A stretch of DNA of 64,000 nt from Sialis fuliginosa (Eukaryota > Arthropoda > Insecta > Megaloptera > Sialidae). Each line of letters opens with the position of its first letter. The first letter of the stretch is position 1. Both the position numbers and the translations under genes were made by a program. Below are positions 21,353 through 32,371 of this stretch, piece after piece. The notes beneath the pieces were generated by a model that was not told where the DNA came from, did no database searches, and saw nothing but the letters and a program-made list of their open reading frames with translations. The stretch is taken from the NCBI GenBank assembly GCA_961205875.1, contig OY540819.1, positions 436,501-500,500 of the forward strand, given 5' to 3'.

Positions 21353-22756
21353 TTTAACACAGATTTACTAAACCAACTGCTATAATGGGAGTTACCATAC
21401 CCTGACAGCACTGACAGTAACTAAAGGTTGTGTTGGTAGATATCGCAATTCGCAATGTTTGACATATGCCACGCATGCGTAAATGTAAAAGTAAATAAAG
21501 AACAGCGGCTTCAAAACAATCATATTAAAAATATTTTTTATTTAAAATTATATTAAAATTTTAAACGTTTCTAGCTCTTATATATTAATGTATGTTGAAA
21601 ATTCTGTTCGGTACTTATCTTTGTTATATCCACGGCATTTGCAGATTTGCAGGATATTTTAGAATAAAGATGTGTATTTGTCCACGAAATATTGATTTAA
21701 TCTCATAGAAATTATATTATTAATCGTTATAATAATTTTTCTGTTGAAAAAAAATGTTGTTTTGTCAATGGCTTCTTATTTATTTAATAGTTCAAATATC
21801 TATCTAGAGTATACAAGAACCATAAGTTTAAAATTTAATGTTTGTAAGTCTCACCGTTTTGGCTGTAGAGCATTCACAGACACACACATACACACACAAA
21901 CGTGATTGAGATGATGGTCTTACAATATTCAGGACCCTTAAAATCTCGACTCTGATTTTTTTCATGATTACTATACTTTATTATACAGTACATTTCATGT
22001 ATGTATAAAAAAGTATAAACAGAAAGTTATAAGAGTTTATGACTAACGATTTTACTAGAACTGTTGGCGCCCTTCTGGGTTTCGTGGTACAATTAGTGGA
22101 CTGTATAATTTAGGTACTGGTTGGAGAAATGACAGACGGCTCCTTCATGGATATTAAAGTACACAAAAAAAGACTCACCCTTTTGTCTGCTCTGGCGGGG
22201 TTTGCCCAGCCACGATCCCTGTAAAAGGAAGGTTTTAAAGGACAAGTAGCGGGTTTTACCTCCTAGATCGAACTGCCAGATGATTTTCCTTGTGCACACC
22301 GCTGTCGTAATCCTTTTGATATGACACTTTTTAACTTTAAAATGCCGGTTACTTTCACTCACATATTTTGGTAATTTATTTTTAGGTAATTTATTTTAGG
22401 TAATAAAATTTGGTAATTTTCATTTGGTATTCAAATGTGCGACAATATATCCCACTGGTCCAGGTTAGACCCTGCGAAGATACTCGTCAGATACTGACTC
22501 AACGTTTCTGCCGTGTTTGCAAATGCACGTTAGCGTTATCTCTCTGTGGTATCGCGTAACGCGCCAAGTTCAAAATTTAATCTAAGGTATCGGCGTCACC
22601 AAGAACTAATGTAATTTATCTTTAAAAAAATGATATCCGAAAAGCAGTCTCACACAAAATAAGCTTCATATCTGCCAAATTTTGCTCACTCGAATGCACC
22701 CCGTTATTTGTTTTCTAAATATAAAAAAAAAGTTTTTGTTGTAATATTTTGTTAAA
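21353..22756. other. No gene; 5' flank of the zinc-finger gene
   Basis: Region upstream of the minus-strand ZF gene. A CA-type microsatellite (ACACACATACACACACAAAC) lies near 21881. A 270-base open frame at 22093-22362 (minus) shows no recognisable domain and is not called. Confidence 0.4.
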
Positions 22757-22758
22757 TA

Positions 22759-23705
22759 GGGGCAAGTGCTGTACCTGTGGACGGCTTTACCTGTGGACAC
22801 TGTAAAAATATTCTAAACTAATTGTTAAAAAAATCGCAACTGAATGCACCCGTAATCTTCTTTTAACGTTGGTAATACTGACTAACGGCCGTTACTGTTT
22901 TATCAAATTTCAAACGGTACGATTGTTTTAAAAAATTTTCACGCAAAAAGTAAATATTGAATTAACTTTTATTGTATTTTATCACAGTTATCACTAATAA
23001 TTCTGGTCCCAGTTTTGATTATAATTAAAAGTAGACTAACAATGTACTTTATCATAGTATTTTAAACCGAATTACTTTTAAATTGCAACAATTATAATAA
23101 ATTTGGTTATGTTATCAAAAATTGTACCTATGGACAGATAATAGTTGTACCTGTGGACAGTCCACATTCACGTGTTTATAATTTGTATGACTTTTTGTAT
23201 TATTTTTTGTCAGTTTTTCGCAGCAAAGAAGGGAAGAAATGGGACAAATAAACCCAGAAACCCTTACAGATGATGAAACTTTTTTTATATGCCAAAGATG
23301 CTATGTGATAGCCGAAGAATCTGATTCGGACAAAGAATTATACAAAAACGTTTGTAAGGGTAAAAACCAAAAATATTACTTATAAATAATTAACAAATAT
23401 TTTTATAGTTGAAGTAAACATAGTTATAGATATTGTGTACACATGTACAAACCCGTCCTCAGGTACAATGATCGCTGTCCATAGGTACATTGACTAGTTG
23501 TACCTATGGACAAAAGTGCCTTTTTTTTAATCAAAAATTTATGATTTATATTGTTAAAAGTACCTTATACGCATGTTGATTTAATGACTTAATTAATGTT
23601 CATTCATGTGAAATACAAATAAAGTAAATATATTTTGATTATATTTAAAAAAAAAATATTTTATTCTAAAATCCGACAAATGTCCACAGGTACAGCACTT
23701 GCCCA
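22759..23705. mobile_element. TA-flanked DNA transposon with perfect 23-bp inverted ends
   Basis: Starts TA|GGGGCAAGTGCTGTACCTG and ends with the reverse complement followed by A|TA; 23 bases pair perfectly. The motif GTACCTGTGGAC (or its complement and the variant GTACCTATGGAC) recurs at least seven times in the subterminal regions, as for transposase-binding sites. At 947 bp it is too short to be autonomous. TA target choice suggests the Tc1/mariner/pogo group. Confidence 0.75.
23239..23385 (+). CDS. Short coding remnant in the TA-flanked element
   Basis: 48 codons beginning MGQINPETLTDDETFFICQ, then RCYVIAEESDSDKELY. A GT donor-like site (AAGG|GTAAAA) lies near its end, so it may be one exon of a larger parental transposase. 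The same segment occurs in reverse at 6934-7070. I do not recognise the domain; the C-x2-C pair and acidic tail are the only features. Confidence 0.4.
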   Translation: MGQINPETLTDDETFFICQRCYVIAEESDSDKELYKNVCKGKNQKYYL

Positions 23706-23919
23706 TATTATTATATTGAATGCGTACTTAATTTTATTTAAAAAAAATTTTTTTCTGCTATGAAAACTAGACATTTGGGCGTTAATGGGTTAAACGGCTT
23801 GTTTGCGGACATAAAATAAAATTCGTCAATTTGTACCATCGATTGAGAGACACTGGTATATATATTATATATTCAAGTATGTGTACACTCGGCGCGCGCA
23901 GATGGCAAAATGTCTACTG

Positions 23920-25774
23920 CAGTGGCGTATTTACGTTAAGTGCCGCCCTGGGCCAAAAAAAAAATGCCGCCCTGGGTAAAAAATAATTGTCGTCCTGGGC
24001 AAAAAAACAGAAAAACTGATGACCTTTTTTTTTTTTTTTAGTTATGTTAATTGAAATAAATTTCTAATTTCATAATGTAAAAAAATTATTATACAGGGTG
24101 GGGCAATAGTGTGTGGATGTTCGATAGCTCGTAGACCATAACAGATAAAAAAAAATTTCTAATGCAGATGGAAACTGTGGGTAAATGCGCATACATAGAA
24201 ATTATTTTCAAATGTACAGGGTGCTACAAAAAAGTGTGGAACGCTTAAGGTAATTTTTTTTAAATGGAATGCCCTGATTATTTTTGCATATTTAAAACTT
24301 CTCTTGGGATGTTTATTCATATCAAAAATATTAGCCCCATCTGATGTCCGGTTTAGACGTAATAATATATTTTTCAAAAAAATTGACTTTTACATTACTC
24401 CACTTAAAAATTCACCACTTCCGCGGCCGCAGCTTTGAAGACGAAATTAAATATGGATCTTATTGTAGGAGGTTGGTGTGAAATTTTGTTTCAATATCTT
24501 AAAGCCACCATGTACAGGATGTTCAAAATTAATTTTCAAATTTTGAGAACTTCAAAGTTATTTTTCTCAACTATTTCAAATGGAACACCCTATATATTTT
24601 TTAATGATGTTATGTAGAATTACATAACGAACATTTTTTGTTTGTTCATCCTTATGGTTATTTTTAACCATTTTTGAATTATTGAGCAAAAAGTACAAAA
24701 TTCAACAATATTTACTAAAAAAAATTAAATTTTTTTCAAATAAAATAAAACACCATGTACAGGATCTTCATGTTGCCCATAAAAACAGCATTTTATGTTT
24801 CTGTCTCAATTTCACACTGATCATTAATGAATTTATATGATTGTAAATTATTTTGGTTGTTTGTGTTCAATAAAACAATAAAGCGTCTGTTTGCTAGCTG
24901 AAAAAAATTCAAGCTGTTTTTATGGGCAACATGAAGATCCTGTACATGGTGTTTTATTTTATTTGAAAAAAATTTAATTTTTTTTAGTAAATATTGTTGA
25001 ATTTTGTACTTTTTGCTCAATAATTCAAAAATGGTTAAAAATAACCATAAGGATGAACAAACAAAAAATGTTCGTTATGTAATTCTACATAACACCATTA
25101 AAAAATATATAGGGTGTTCCATTTGAAATAGTTGAGAAAAATAACTTTGAAGTTCTCAAAATTTGAAAATTAATTTTGAACATCCTGTACATGGTGGCTT
25201 TAAGATATTGAAACAAAATTTCACACCAACCTCCTACAATAAGATCCATATTTAATTTCGTCTTCAAAGCTGCGGCCGCGGAAGTGGTGAATTTTTAAGT
25301 GGAGTAATGTAAAAGTCAATTTTTTTGAAAAATATATTATTACGTCTAAACCGGACATCAGATGGGGCTAATATTTTTGATATGAATAAACATCCCAAGA
25401 GAAGTTTTAAATATGCAAAAATAATCAGGGCATTCCATTTAAAAAAAATTACCTTAAGCGTTCCACACTTTTTTGTAGCACCCTGTACATTTGAAAATAA
25501 TTTCTATGTATGCGCATTTACCCACAGTTTCCATCTGCATTAGAAATTTTTTTTTATCTGTTATGGTCTACGAGCTATCGAACATCCACACACTATTGCC
25601 CCACCCTGTATAGAGAAACAAAAACTTGACGACCTTTTTTTTTTCTTTTTTTAGTCTTACCACTCAGTTTTCTTTCCTCTATATTTTTTCAAATGTACTA
25701 CGAAAATTTACCGCCCCTCTCGATCTGCCGCCCTAGGCCATGGCCCCCATGGCCCCATGGTAAATACGCCTCTG
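23920..25774. mobile_element. Non-autonomous hAT-type element, 8-bp TSD
   Basis: Ends CAGTGGCGTATTTAC and GTAAATACGCCTCTG, flanked by an exact 8-bp duplication GTCTACTG (23912-23919 and 25775-25782). Just inside are CCGCCCTGGG repeats on the left and CCGCCCTAGGCCATGG on the right. hAT superfamily is inferred from TSD length and terminal CAG. A second palindromic element (24094-25608) occupies most of it. Confidence 0.8.
24094..25608. mobile_element. 1.5-kb near-perfect palindrome nested in the hAT element
   Basis: TA|CAGGGTGGGGCAATAG at the left and the exact complement |TA at the right. Arms of about 695 bp (24094-24788 and 24913-25608) are almost identical; I noticed about one mismatch per few hundred bases. 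The loop is about 125 bp. Small open frames in the arms occur twice because of the symmetry and are not genes. Confidence 0.85.
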
Positions 25775-25950
25775 GTCTACTGTGACATACAAGTACCTAA
25801 GTGTCAGTTGTTTTTGTATTCTACTGATTGTGAGTTTTGTATTATCTGATAGTTCTCAGTCCACTGTTGTTTAATTGTGTAACGTAACCCAGAGTTTTGG
25901 TTTATTAAATTTTAGAACTAGAACCTCAAAATAAAATCTAGTGCATAAAA

Positions 25951-26124
25951 ATGTTTCACGTGAAACAAGAGATAAAAGAAGAAATCGAGTGTTTAGAATA
26001 TATTGAAATTTCTGATGATTATGAAAGATATTTTAAACAAAAAGATATAAATGAAGAAATCGATCCTTTGAAAGATATTGAAACATCTGAAGTATTTGCA
26101 ATAAATAATAAACAAGAACCCCAG
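25951..26124 (+). CDS. First coding exon of a zinc-finger paralogue
   Basis: 58 codons from ATG (AAAA before it) to the donor CCCCAG|GTAATG, phase 0. The peptide is acidic with two repeats of the form K-x-E-I-E-x-L-x-x-I-E (VKQEIKEEIECLEYIEIS; INEEIDPLKDIETS). It parallels the upstream exon of the minus-strand ZF gene at 21249-21341. The likely partner is the finger exon at 29907, 3.8 kb downstream, which is broken, so this exon probably belongs to a decaying gene. Confidence 0.6.
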
Positions 26125-27368
26125 GTAATGAAAAACATTATTTATTTCATGTACAAAATAGTTTTAATCAGTAAATATATTATGTGTAATAATTTGGGTA
26201 ATTGTTTAGAATAAGGTAAATGGATTAAACGGATTTAATTGAATTATATTTTAAAAGATTCACTACAACACACAGATTATTAATATTTGGGGAGCGTTTC
26301 ATGATAGTTCACTGTTAATTATAAATTAATAAAAATTTTAAGCGTTTGACAGTGCAAAATCGACGCCATGCTTTCTACTTGGGCACGCTATTAGATGTAG
26401 GCGGCACATGAGATATTAATAAATATAAAAACAAGAATAGAAACTAATTATATTGATATACAGGCTGATTTACAACTAGTGTAAAAAAATTTAACAGTAG
26501 TTTGAGGATGTAATTTTAAGCAAAAAAGCTTATGTGAACATTGTGTCCGGAAATTCTTCGTGATGGAGCTACAGTCTTTTACCCAAAATTAGTGTTTATT
26601 TAATATCTAGAGAACCCATTGTGCTACAGTTGTGAAATTTGATACAGGGTCAGTGACGTATTTACATAAGGGCGTAGGGGACGATCGTCCGGGGCGGCCG
26701 ATTCCAGAGGGGCGGCGAATAAAAAAATATTTTGATACAATAAAATCACACAAGTCTGTTTATTATTCGTTTAAAATTTTTATTTTATCCTGGCCGGAGT
26801 CTCCACACCACTTAACAAATTGTTAACTTCAAACCTATATTATTTAACTCAAAACGTACTTAAAATGTTTTATTATAGTCTTTGGAAAGCTCTTAAAATA
26901 AGCTATAAGGGTATGTAATAAAATGTAGGGAGTTCCAATTAAAAAAATAAGTTGATCTTGAAATGACCTTGAAGAACATAGTCAAGGTCAAAGTCAAGGT
27001 CATCATCTTACTCCCCGCTAGAAACCATACAACTTTGCTATTTGACATTTTCTTCAAAATTCATTCTAACTGAAGATATTAGGGGGGTCCGATACTTTTC
27101 GATGACCCTGTATATCAACTGTACTACAACGCATGGCTTAGTGGTAACAATTTAAATTGAAAAACGTTCATACACCGTATTCTAAACATTTACCTAAATT
27201 TTAGTTAAATATCATTTTAGTGCTCCAAATTATTTCATTTAAAATCTATTTTATTTTAATGTCTATAATCTATGGTTAATGTAAAGAAATTGCAAGAAAT
27301 ATAAAAATAAAAAGTATTTTTACAAAAATAATTAAAACAATCATAAAATCAAAAAAATGATTGCTTAT
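26125..27368 (+). other. Presumed intron; no gene
   Basis: Lies between the two exons of the plus-strand ZF paralogue. Near 26651 it carries CAGTGACGTATTTACATAAGG, like the left end of the hAT element at 23920. The receptor-like motif cluster at 26964-27002 is listed separately. Confidence 0.45.
26964..27002. promoter_or_regulatory. Three TCAAGGTCA motifs in 39 bp
   Basis: TGACCTTGA at 26964-26972 (reverse) and TCAAGGTCA at 26982-26990 and 26994-27002. This 9-mer is the extended half-site bound by monomeric nuclear receptors such as FTZ-F1/SF-1 and ERR. Binding is not shown; the cluster may simply belong to a repeat. Confidence 0.35.
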
Positions 27369-27679
27369 GTCCGGTATTATAAACGAGCTAGCAAAATTTG
27401 CTAGCTTGTAGGCACTTCTAAATGAGGTTTCAAACGTATCTGACAGTTCTCTTCAAGTTTTATGAGATGTTTGACAATTTCGCGCACGCGTGGTATGTAA
27501 ACATCAACGGTATTAAAATAGTGGTGATAATATGAAAATTATTTTGGACGGTCAGAGTCGCCAACTGTGTTACAATAAGCTGAAGTATCTCTGCTCTAAA
27601 TTCCATAGCACAGAATTAATACCCCATTTGAAAATGCTTGTAAATTAGCAAATTTGCTAGCTTCTTTATAATACGGACC
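27369..27679. mobile_element. Short MITE with GCTAGC-rich ends
   Basis: GTCCGGTATTATAAACGAGC and AGCTAGCAAA at the left mirror TTTGCTAGCTTCTTTATAAT and ACGGACC at the right. About 310 bp, non-coding. Confidence 0.6.
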
Positions 27680-28267
27680 CCGCCTAATAATTTGATCTCG
27701 AAATTCCGGGATTAGAAATACATTAATACCGGGATTTCGCGATTTAAAAAGAATTAATCTGGATTTGCATCCTCATATTTCTGAGGATATTATAACGCTA
27801 GCCTATATGGAAAGTGACATTTTTAAGTTTGGCGCCAACGTCAGTACATCTGGTTGCAATAAAAACGACCCTTTTAGAAACTTTACGCTTACAAGGGTCT
27901 CCTGACTGCATTGTCTTTTCCAAGAACTTGTAATGTATTTACCATTTACGTCTACGTCTGTTGTGTATAAAGTTATCGACATAGAACTAACAACATCACA
28001 GTGACGTATATTCTGACTGCATTTTTACATAGATCTGAATATCAAATTCTATTTAGTACATGATTTTTTAACGGTTAATTATAATTTATTTTATTGAAAC
28101 AACTTTCGGACCAACTTTTTAGTAACTGTTCAACACATCTATTGGCATTTAGTCTATAGATAAAAACACATTTAGATATTGTAACAAAACAGTTTTCATA
28201 AAATAATTTGAAGCACTAAAACAATAAAAATATAGTAACAAATATTTTACACAAAAAAGTACATTTA

Positions 28268-29082
28268 CCTATTTCAAAGGGCGTTTTTCCACGCCACAGG
28301 CACCGGTCAATGGCTCTTTTTCCACATTCCAAGTGCCGGTGCAGTTGGGTTCTAGATTAATATAATTGTTGTTAAAATAAAAACACAAAATACAGCAATC
28401 CGCCATGTTAGATGAAACACCAGTCAGAGCGGATGACGTCACGCCTTAGTAAACATCATTTTTGTTTCATTAATATCTGCACTGTTTATAAATTATTTAG
28501 TGATTTTAAATTATCAATTTGCTGTTTTGTGTTACCAAAACTAAAACCGAGAAACGTTAACGATTGTGATTAAACCTTTATTTTCTGCATAAATAAGTAT
28601 TTTTTTGGAAATAGGAGATACATAAAATCATCATATAATAGTTTTTTATAATAAGGCATCATGTCTATTAAAAAATAACCCTTGGTGGTACAAACGAACA
28701 CGCAAGAGGTACAAACGATTGCACATGGTAAACATTTTATTAAACAATCCAAATTAGAAATACCCACTTTGGAACTTTTTGGATGTCACCCTTATTTTTA
28801 ATTTTTATTATTTTGCCCTTTGTTGTAAAAATAATAATATTTGCGGTACAAACGGGTACAAACGATGTCGAAGCTGATGCCGTTCACAGACTTTTAATAT
28901 CATAATGCTGGTTGCTACGCTTTTAAAAAAAAAATTATATCTCTTAGCCCATTGAGGTACAAACGAACATTTTTGCGGTACAAACGAGGTACAAACGAAT
29001 GCAAATAAAAAAAAATATTTTAAGTCAGTTGCCAAGTTCACATAGCCTGTTTTGCCGGTGTGTGGGAAAACGTCCAAATAGG
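28268..29082. mobile_element. TA-flanked element with repeated GGTACAAACGA motif
   Basis: TA|CCTATTTCAAAGGGCGTTTT at the left; AAAACGTCCAAATAGG|TA at the right, inverted with a small gap. Inside, GGTACAAACGA occurs six times exactly (28687, 28708, 28855, 28956, 28977, 28988) plus one variant at 28845. Minus-strand open frames through these motifs are short and not convincing. Confidence 0.6.
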
Positions 29083-29086
29083 TAAA

Positions 29087-29193
29087 GTGTAAAACGCGTT
29101 GCAAGATTGTTATACAATAAAGATAAGTATATCGCGCGCTCTGACACGGTTTCACTTTGGTAATAATTATTTGCATTACAACGCGTTTTACAC
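29087..29193. repeat. 107-bp inverted repeat with 15-bp perfect arms
   Basis: GTGTAAAACGCGTTG at 29087-29101 and its exact complement at 29179-29193, immediately after the 28268-29082 element. Confidence 0.6.
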
Positions 29194-29906
29194 CTTTCCA
29201 ATTAGTAAATTAAATATAGTGGGGGTCAGTGGGGTATAATCTTTTTAGCTTTATTTGTAAAACATTACATCAGATCATATATTAAACACATTAATATGTC
29301 CCATGAGCAGTTTTCGTTCTAGATGGCGACACGGGTTTATTTATTTAAATAATAAAAAAGCACCTACAATATAAAAATCAATTATTCATGCTTATGTCCA
29401 ATAATGTATGTATTTTTTGTCAAGAATATGGGTTTATAGCCGGGTTTTGAAAGTGTTTTTAAAAGTCTGGTGTGCAAACATCTGGATGTAATATAATGAA
29501 TAAACTTTTCTAGTCTTGTTGCATTGTATTTATCCTAGAAAGTCTAAAAAATGCAATTTTGAAGTTAAAAGTTTTAAACAGCTTGATTTCTCCTCTATCT
29601 CTTTTTTCACCACTCCCGCACTTGACCAACATTTAGCGACAATCTTCTCGCCAATGACAAGTTATATGTTCTCACCATTTATACTGTATGCTATGACAAA
29701 ATTCGATATAAAAATAGATAAAATCGATCTCTATTGTTACTAAACAAAATGGTTTGTATATTAGCTAAATACCAAATTTGATGCTAGTGTTGCCATCTAT
29801 AGAGACGCGAAAAAAAAGTTATAAAATGCAGGATGGGTTATATTAGTGTGTTGAATATATGATCAGATTCAATTTATATATTGATTTACGAATTATCGGT
29901 TTTCAG
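29194..29906 (+). other. No gene; end of presumed intron
   Basis: AT-rich; the acceptor GGTTTTCAG ends at 29906. Possible frames here are short and unrecognised. Confidence 0.4.
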
Positions 29907-31070
29907 GTTATTAAAGAAAAAAAAGGTGCCAGAATTTAAAAACGAACAACAAGAAAATGAAGATCTTATTATTATACCCCAATGTAATAATGAAATAATT
30001 AACGAGTCCAATTCAACTAAACAACGTTCTTATAAAACTAATCTAAAATTAGAAAAATACAAATGTGATCAATGCGAGTATAGTGGTCAACAAAAACGAA
30101 ATTTATTAAGACATAAATTAACACATAATAATGAAAGACCATTTAAATGTGATTAATGCGAGCATAGTAGTAAACGAAACCAAAATTTGTTAAAACATAA
30201 ATTAACTCATACTAATGAAAGACCTTTTAAATGCGACATATGTGAATATAGCTGTAAACAAAAAAGACGTTTATTAACACATAAGTTAATACATACTAAT
30301 GAAAGACCTTTTAAATGCGACGTATGTGAATATAGCTGTAAACAAAAAACAAGGTTATTAATACATAAACTAACACATACTAATGAAAGACCTTTTAAAT
30401 GCGACATATGTGAATATAGCTGTAATTATAAAACAAGTTTATTACAACATAATTTAACACATACTGATGAAAGACCTTTTAAATGCGACCAATGTGAATA
30501 TAGCTGTAAACAAAAAGCAAGTTTATTTAAACATAAATTAACACATACTAATGAAAGACCTTTTAAATGCGACATATGTGAATATAGCTGTAAATTTAAA
30601 ACAAGTTTATTAACACATAAAATAATACATACTAATGCAAGACCTTTTAAATGCGACCGATGTGAATATAGCTGTAAAAAGAAACATTATTTATTAAGTC
30701 ATAAGTTAACACATACTGAAGAAAGACCTTTTAAATGCGACCAATGTGAATATAGCTGTAAACATAAATCAAGTTTATTATCACATAAAATAACACATTC
30801 TAATGAAAGACCCTTAAAATGCGACCGTTGTGAGTATAGCTGTAAACATAGATCAAATTTATTAGAACATAAATTAAAACATACTAAAAAAATACTTTTT
30901 AAATGCGACATTTGCCATCGTAAATTTAAAACGAAAGCTCATTTATTAAAGCATAAATTAACACATTCTAAAAACCACCTTTTAAATGCGATCGATGTAA
31001 ATATAGCTGTAAACAAATACGAAATTTAGCAAAACATAAAATAACACATACTATTCAAATACCTTTGTAA
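29907..31070 (+). pseudogene. C2H2 zinc-finger paralogue, finger exon, broken
   Basis: Twelve tandem finger units (CDQCEYSC or CDICEYSC, HKLTHTNERPFKC linkers) after a leader resembling that of the minus-strand gene (KNEQQENEDLI; TKQRSYKTNLKLEKYKCDQC). Lesions: an eight-A run at 29917-29924 puts the leader out of frame with the acceptor; TAA at 30154-30156 replaces the residue after CD in finger 2; a 1-nt loss near 30980 shifts finger 12, which otherwise ends at TAA 31068-31070. A 280-codon frame from 30187 retains fingers 3-11 and could still be translated from an internal ATG. The intact relative is at 19450-20376. Confidence 0.8.
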
Positions 31071-31341
31071 TGTGACTTATCTAATTAACACATAGTAGAA
31101 ATGAAAAATACTAGTCTTTTTAGTGACTCGATTTTAGTTAATTTGGTAAAATCATTCGTTCAATGAGTCTCCCTTTAGTATAATATTTTGAAATTTTTTA
31201 TCAGTCATACGATCTGAATTTAATGATAATAATGACCTTTTTCAAAAAGAAGCAATAAAAAAGATTCCATATTCGTATTTTTCATTTTTTTATTGTTACT
31301 TTCTAAAATATTTTGTGTATCAAGGGTGTAAAAATACTCGG

Positions 31342-31923
31342 ACCAGACCTGGTGCAAAATGTTTATTTGGACGTATACTTACATAAAAACATAACGGCAG
31401 AATTTTATATGTAGGGACTTCGGTGCTATAAGGCCTACAAATGGCCAGAATTGGGCCCCAATCTTAAAAATGCTGTAAAATCTAAAATACCGAATGAAAA
31501 TTTCTGCCGCGCGGTGTATGCCTTTGTTATGAACTATAAAATAGATATATACCCATGGAAGAAGTTTTTATTCATGCAGTTCCCCCTCCTAGCTCCCCCA
31601 AAAGGTAAATTTGGATTAGTAATAAAATGCACTAAGAAAATCATAACAAATAGGCCTATAGAGGCTTATAAACTTATAAAATGATAATATATTATTGTAT
31701 TTAATGTTAGACACCTCCCGTACCCCCCCTCATACAATAATATATTATCATTTTAAAAGTTCATAAGCCATTATAGTATTGATTTTTTGTAATGATTTTT
31801 TAGCGAATTTTATTACTAACCCAAATTTCCCTTGGGGGTGAGGGGGGGGGGCACGGGGGGTGTCTTACATTTACGTTTTTATGTAAGTATACGTCCAAAT
31901 AAACATTTTGCACCAGGTCTGGT
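31342..31923. mobile_element. Palindromic MITE with ACCAGACCTGGTGC ends
   Basis: Left end ACCAGACCTGGTGCAAAATG with TTTATTTGGACGTATACTTA mirrors the right end; a second mirrored pair (TGATAATATATTATTGTAT) flanks the centre near 31715. The 77-codon frame at 31451-31684 is not conserved in any way I can see. Confidence 0.65.
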
Positions 31924-32368
31924 GCGGTTGTTATCTGTTTTTTTTGGGTCGAAATTTTGAGAGGCTCCTGTAATTAAACCCCTACGCAAAAATTTCTGCC
32001 GTATATCCAAAACATCTTTAATTGGGGTCTACTATAAGCAACCGTCTCATTCAAACGGTTGTTACGTGATTTTTCATACCTATTTTTCGTGGACCCTATC
32101 TATTAAATCCCTACAAGCTCGTGGACCGGACTCATCGTCCGAGCTTTGTCTGAGTGAGAACTTCAAAAAAACCACAACGGCAGACGGTTGTTAAATCTAC
32201 ACCGATTTTGCAGCTGGCTCCTATACTATAATACAATAGTATTTATAAAATTCATTAATCGTAAAAAAAATGTAAAAATGTATGTTACTATGAAAACAGT
32301 AAACACTTTTGCGCACGCCGTTCGTAAAATTACTTTTTACGCACGACGAGCGCAAAAGTACTACTTTA
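31924..32368. other. No gene recognised
   Basis: Contains the pair CCGTCTCATTCAAACGG and AGACGGTTGTTAAATC, probably remnants of short repeats. No coding region. Confidence 0.4.
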
Positions 32369-32371
32369 CAC

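Noticed and set aside
22093-22362. 89-codon frame on the minus strand
   Set aside because: No recognisable family, no splice context and no neighbouring support.
24159-25543. Paired frames of 60-75 codons in the 1.5-kb palindrome
   Set aside because: Identical because of the symmetry; no start context, no domain, and the loop is non-coding.
30207-30911. Minus-strand frames opposite the zinc-finger pseudogene
   Set aside because: Antisense shadows of the finger repeats.
32100-32170. Hammerhead-ribozyme-like phrase (GGACTCATCGTCCGAG)
   Set aside because: The CTGATGA and GAAA core segments are not both present in the right order on either strand.
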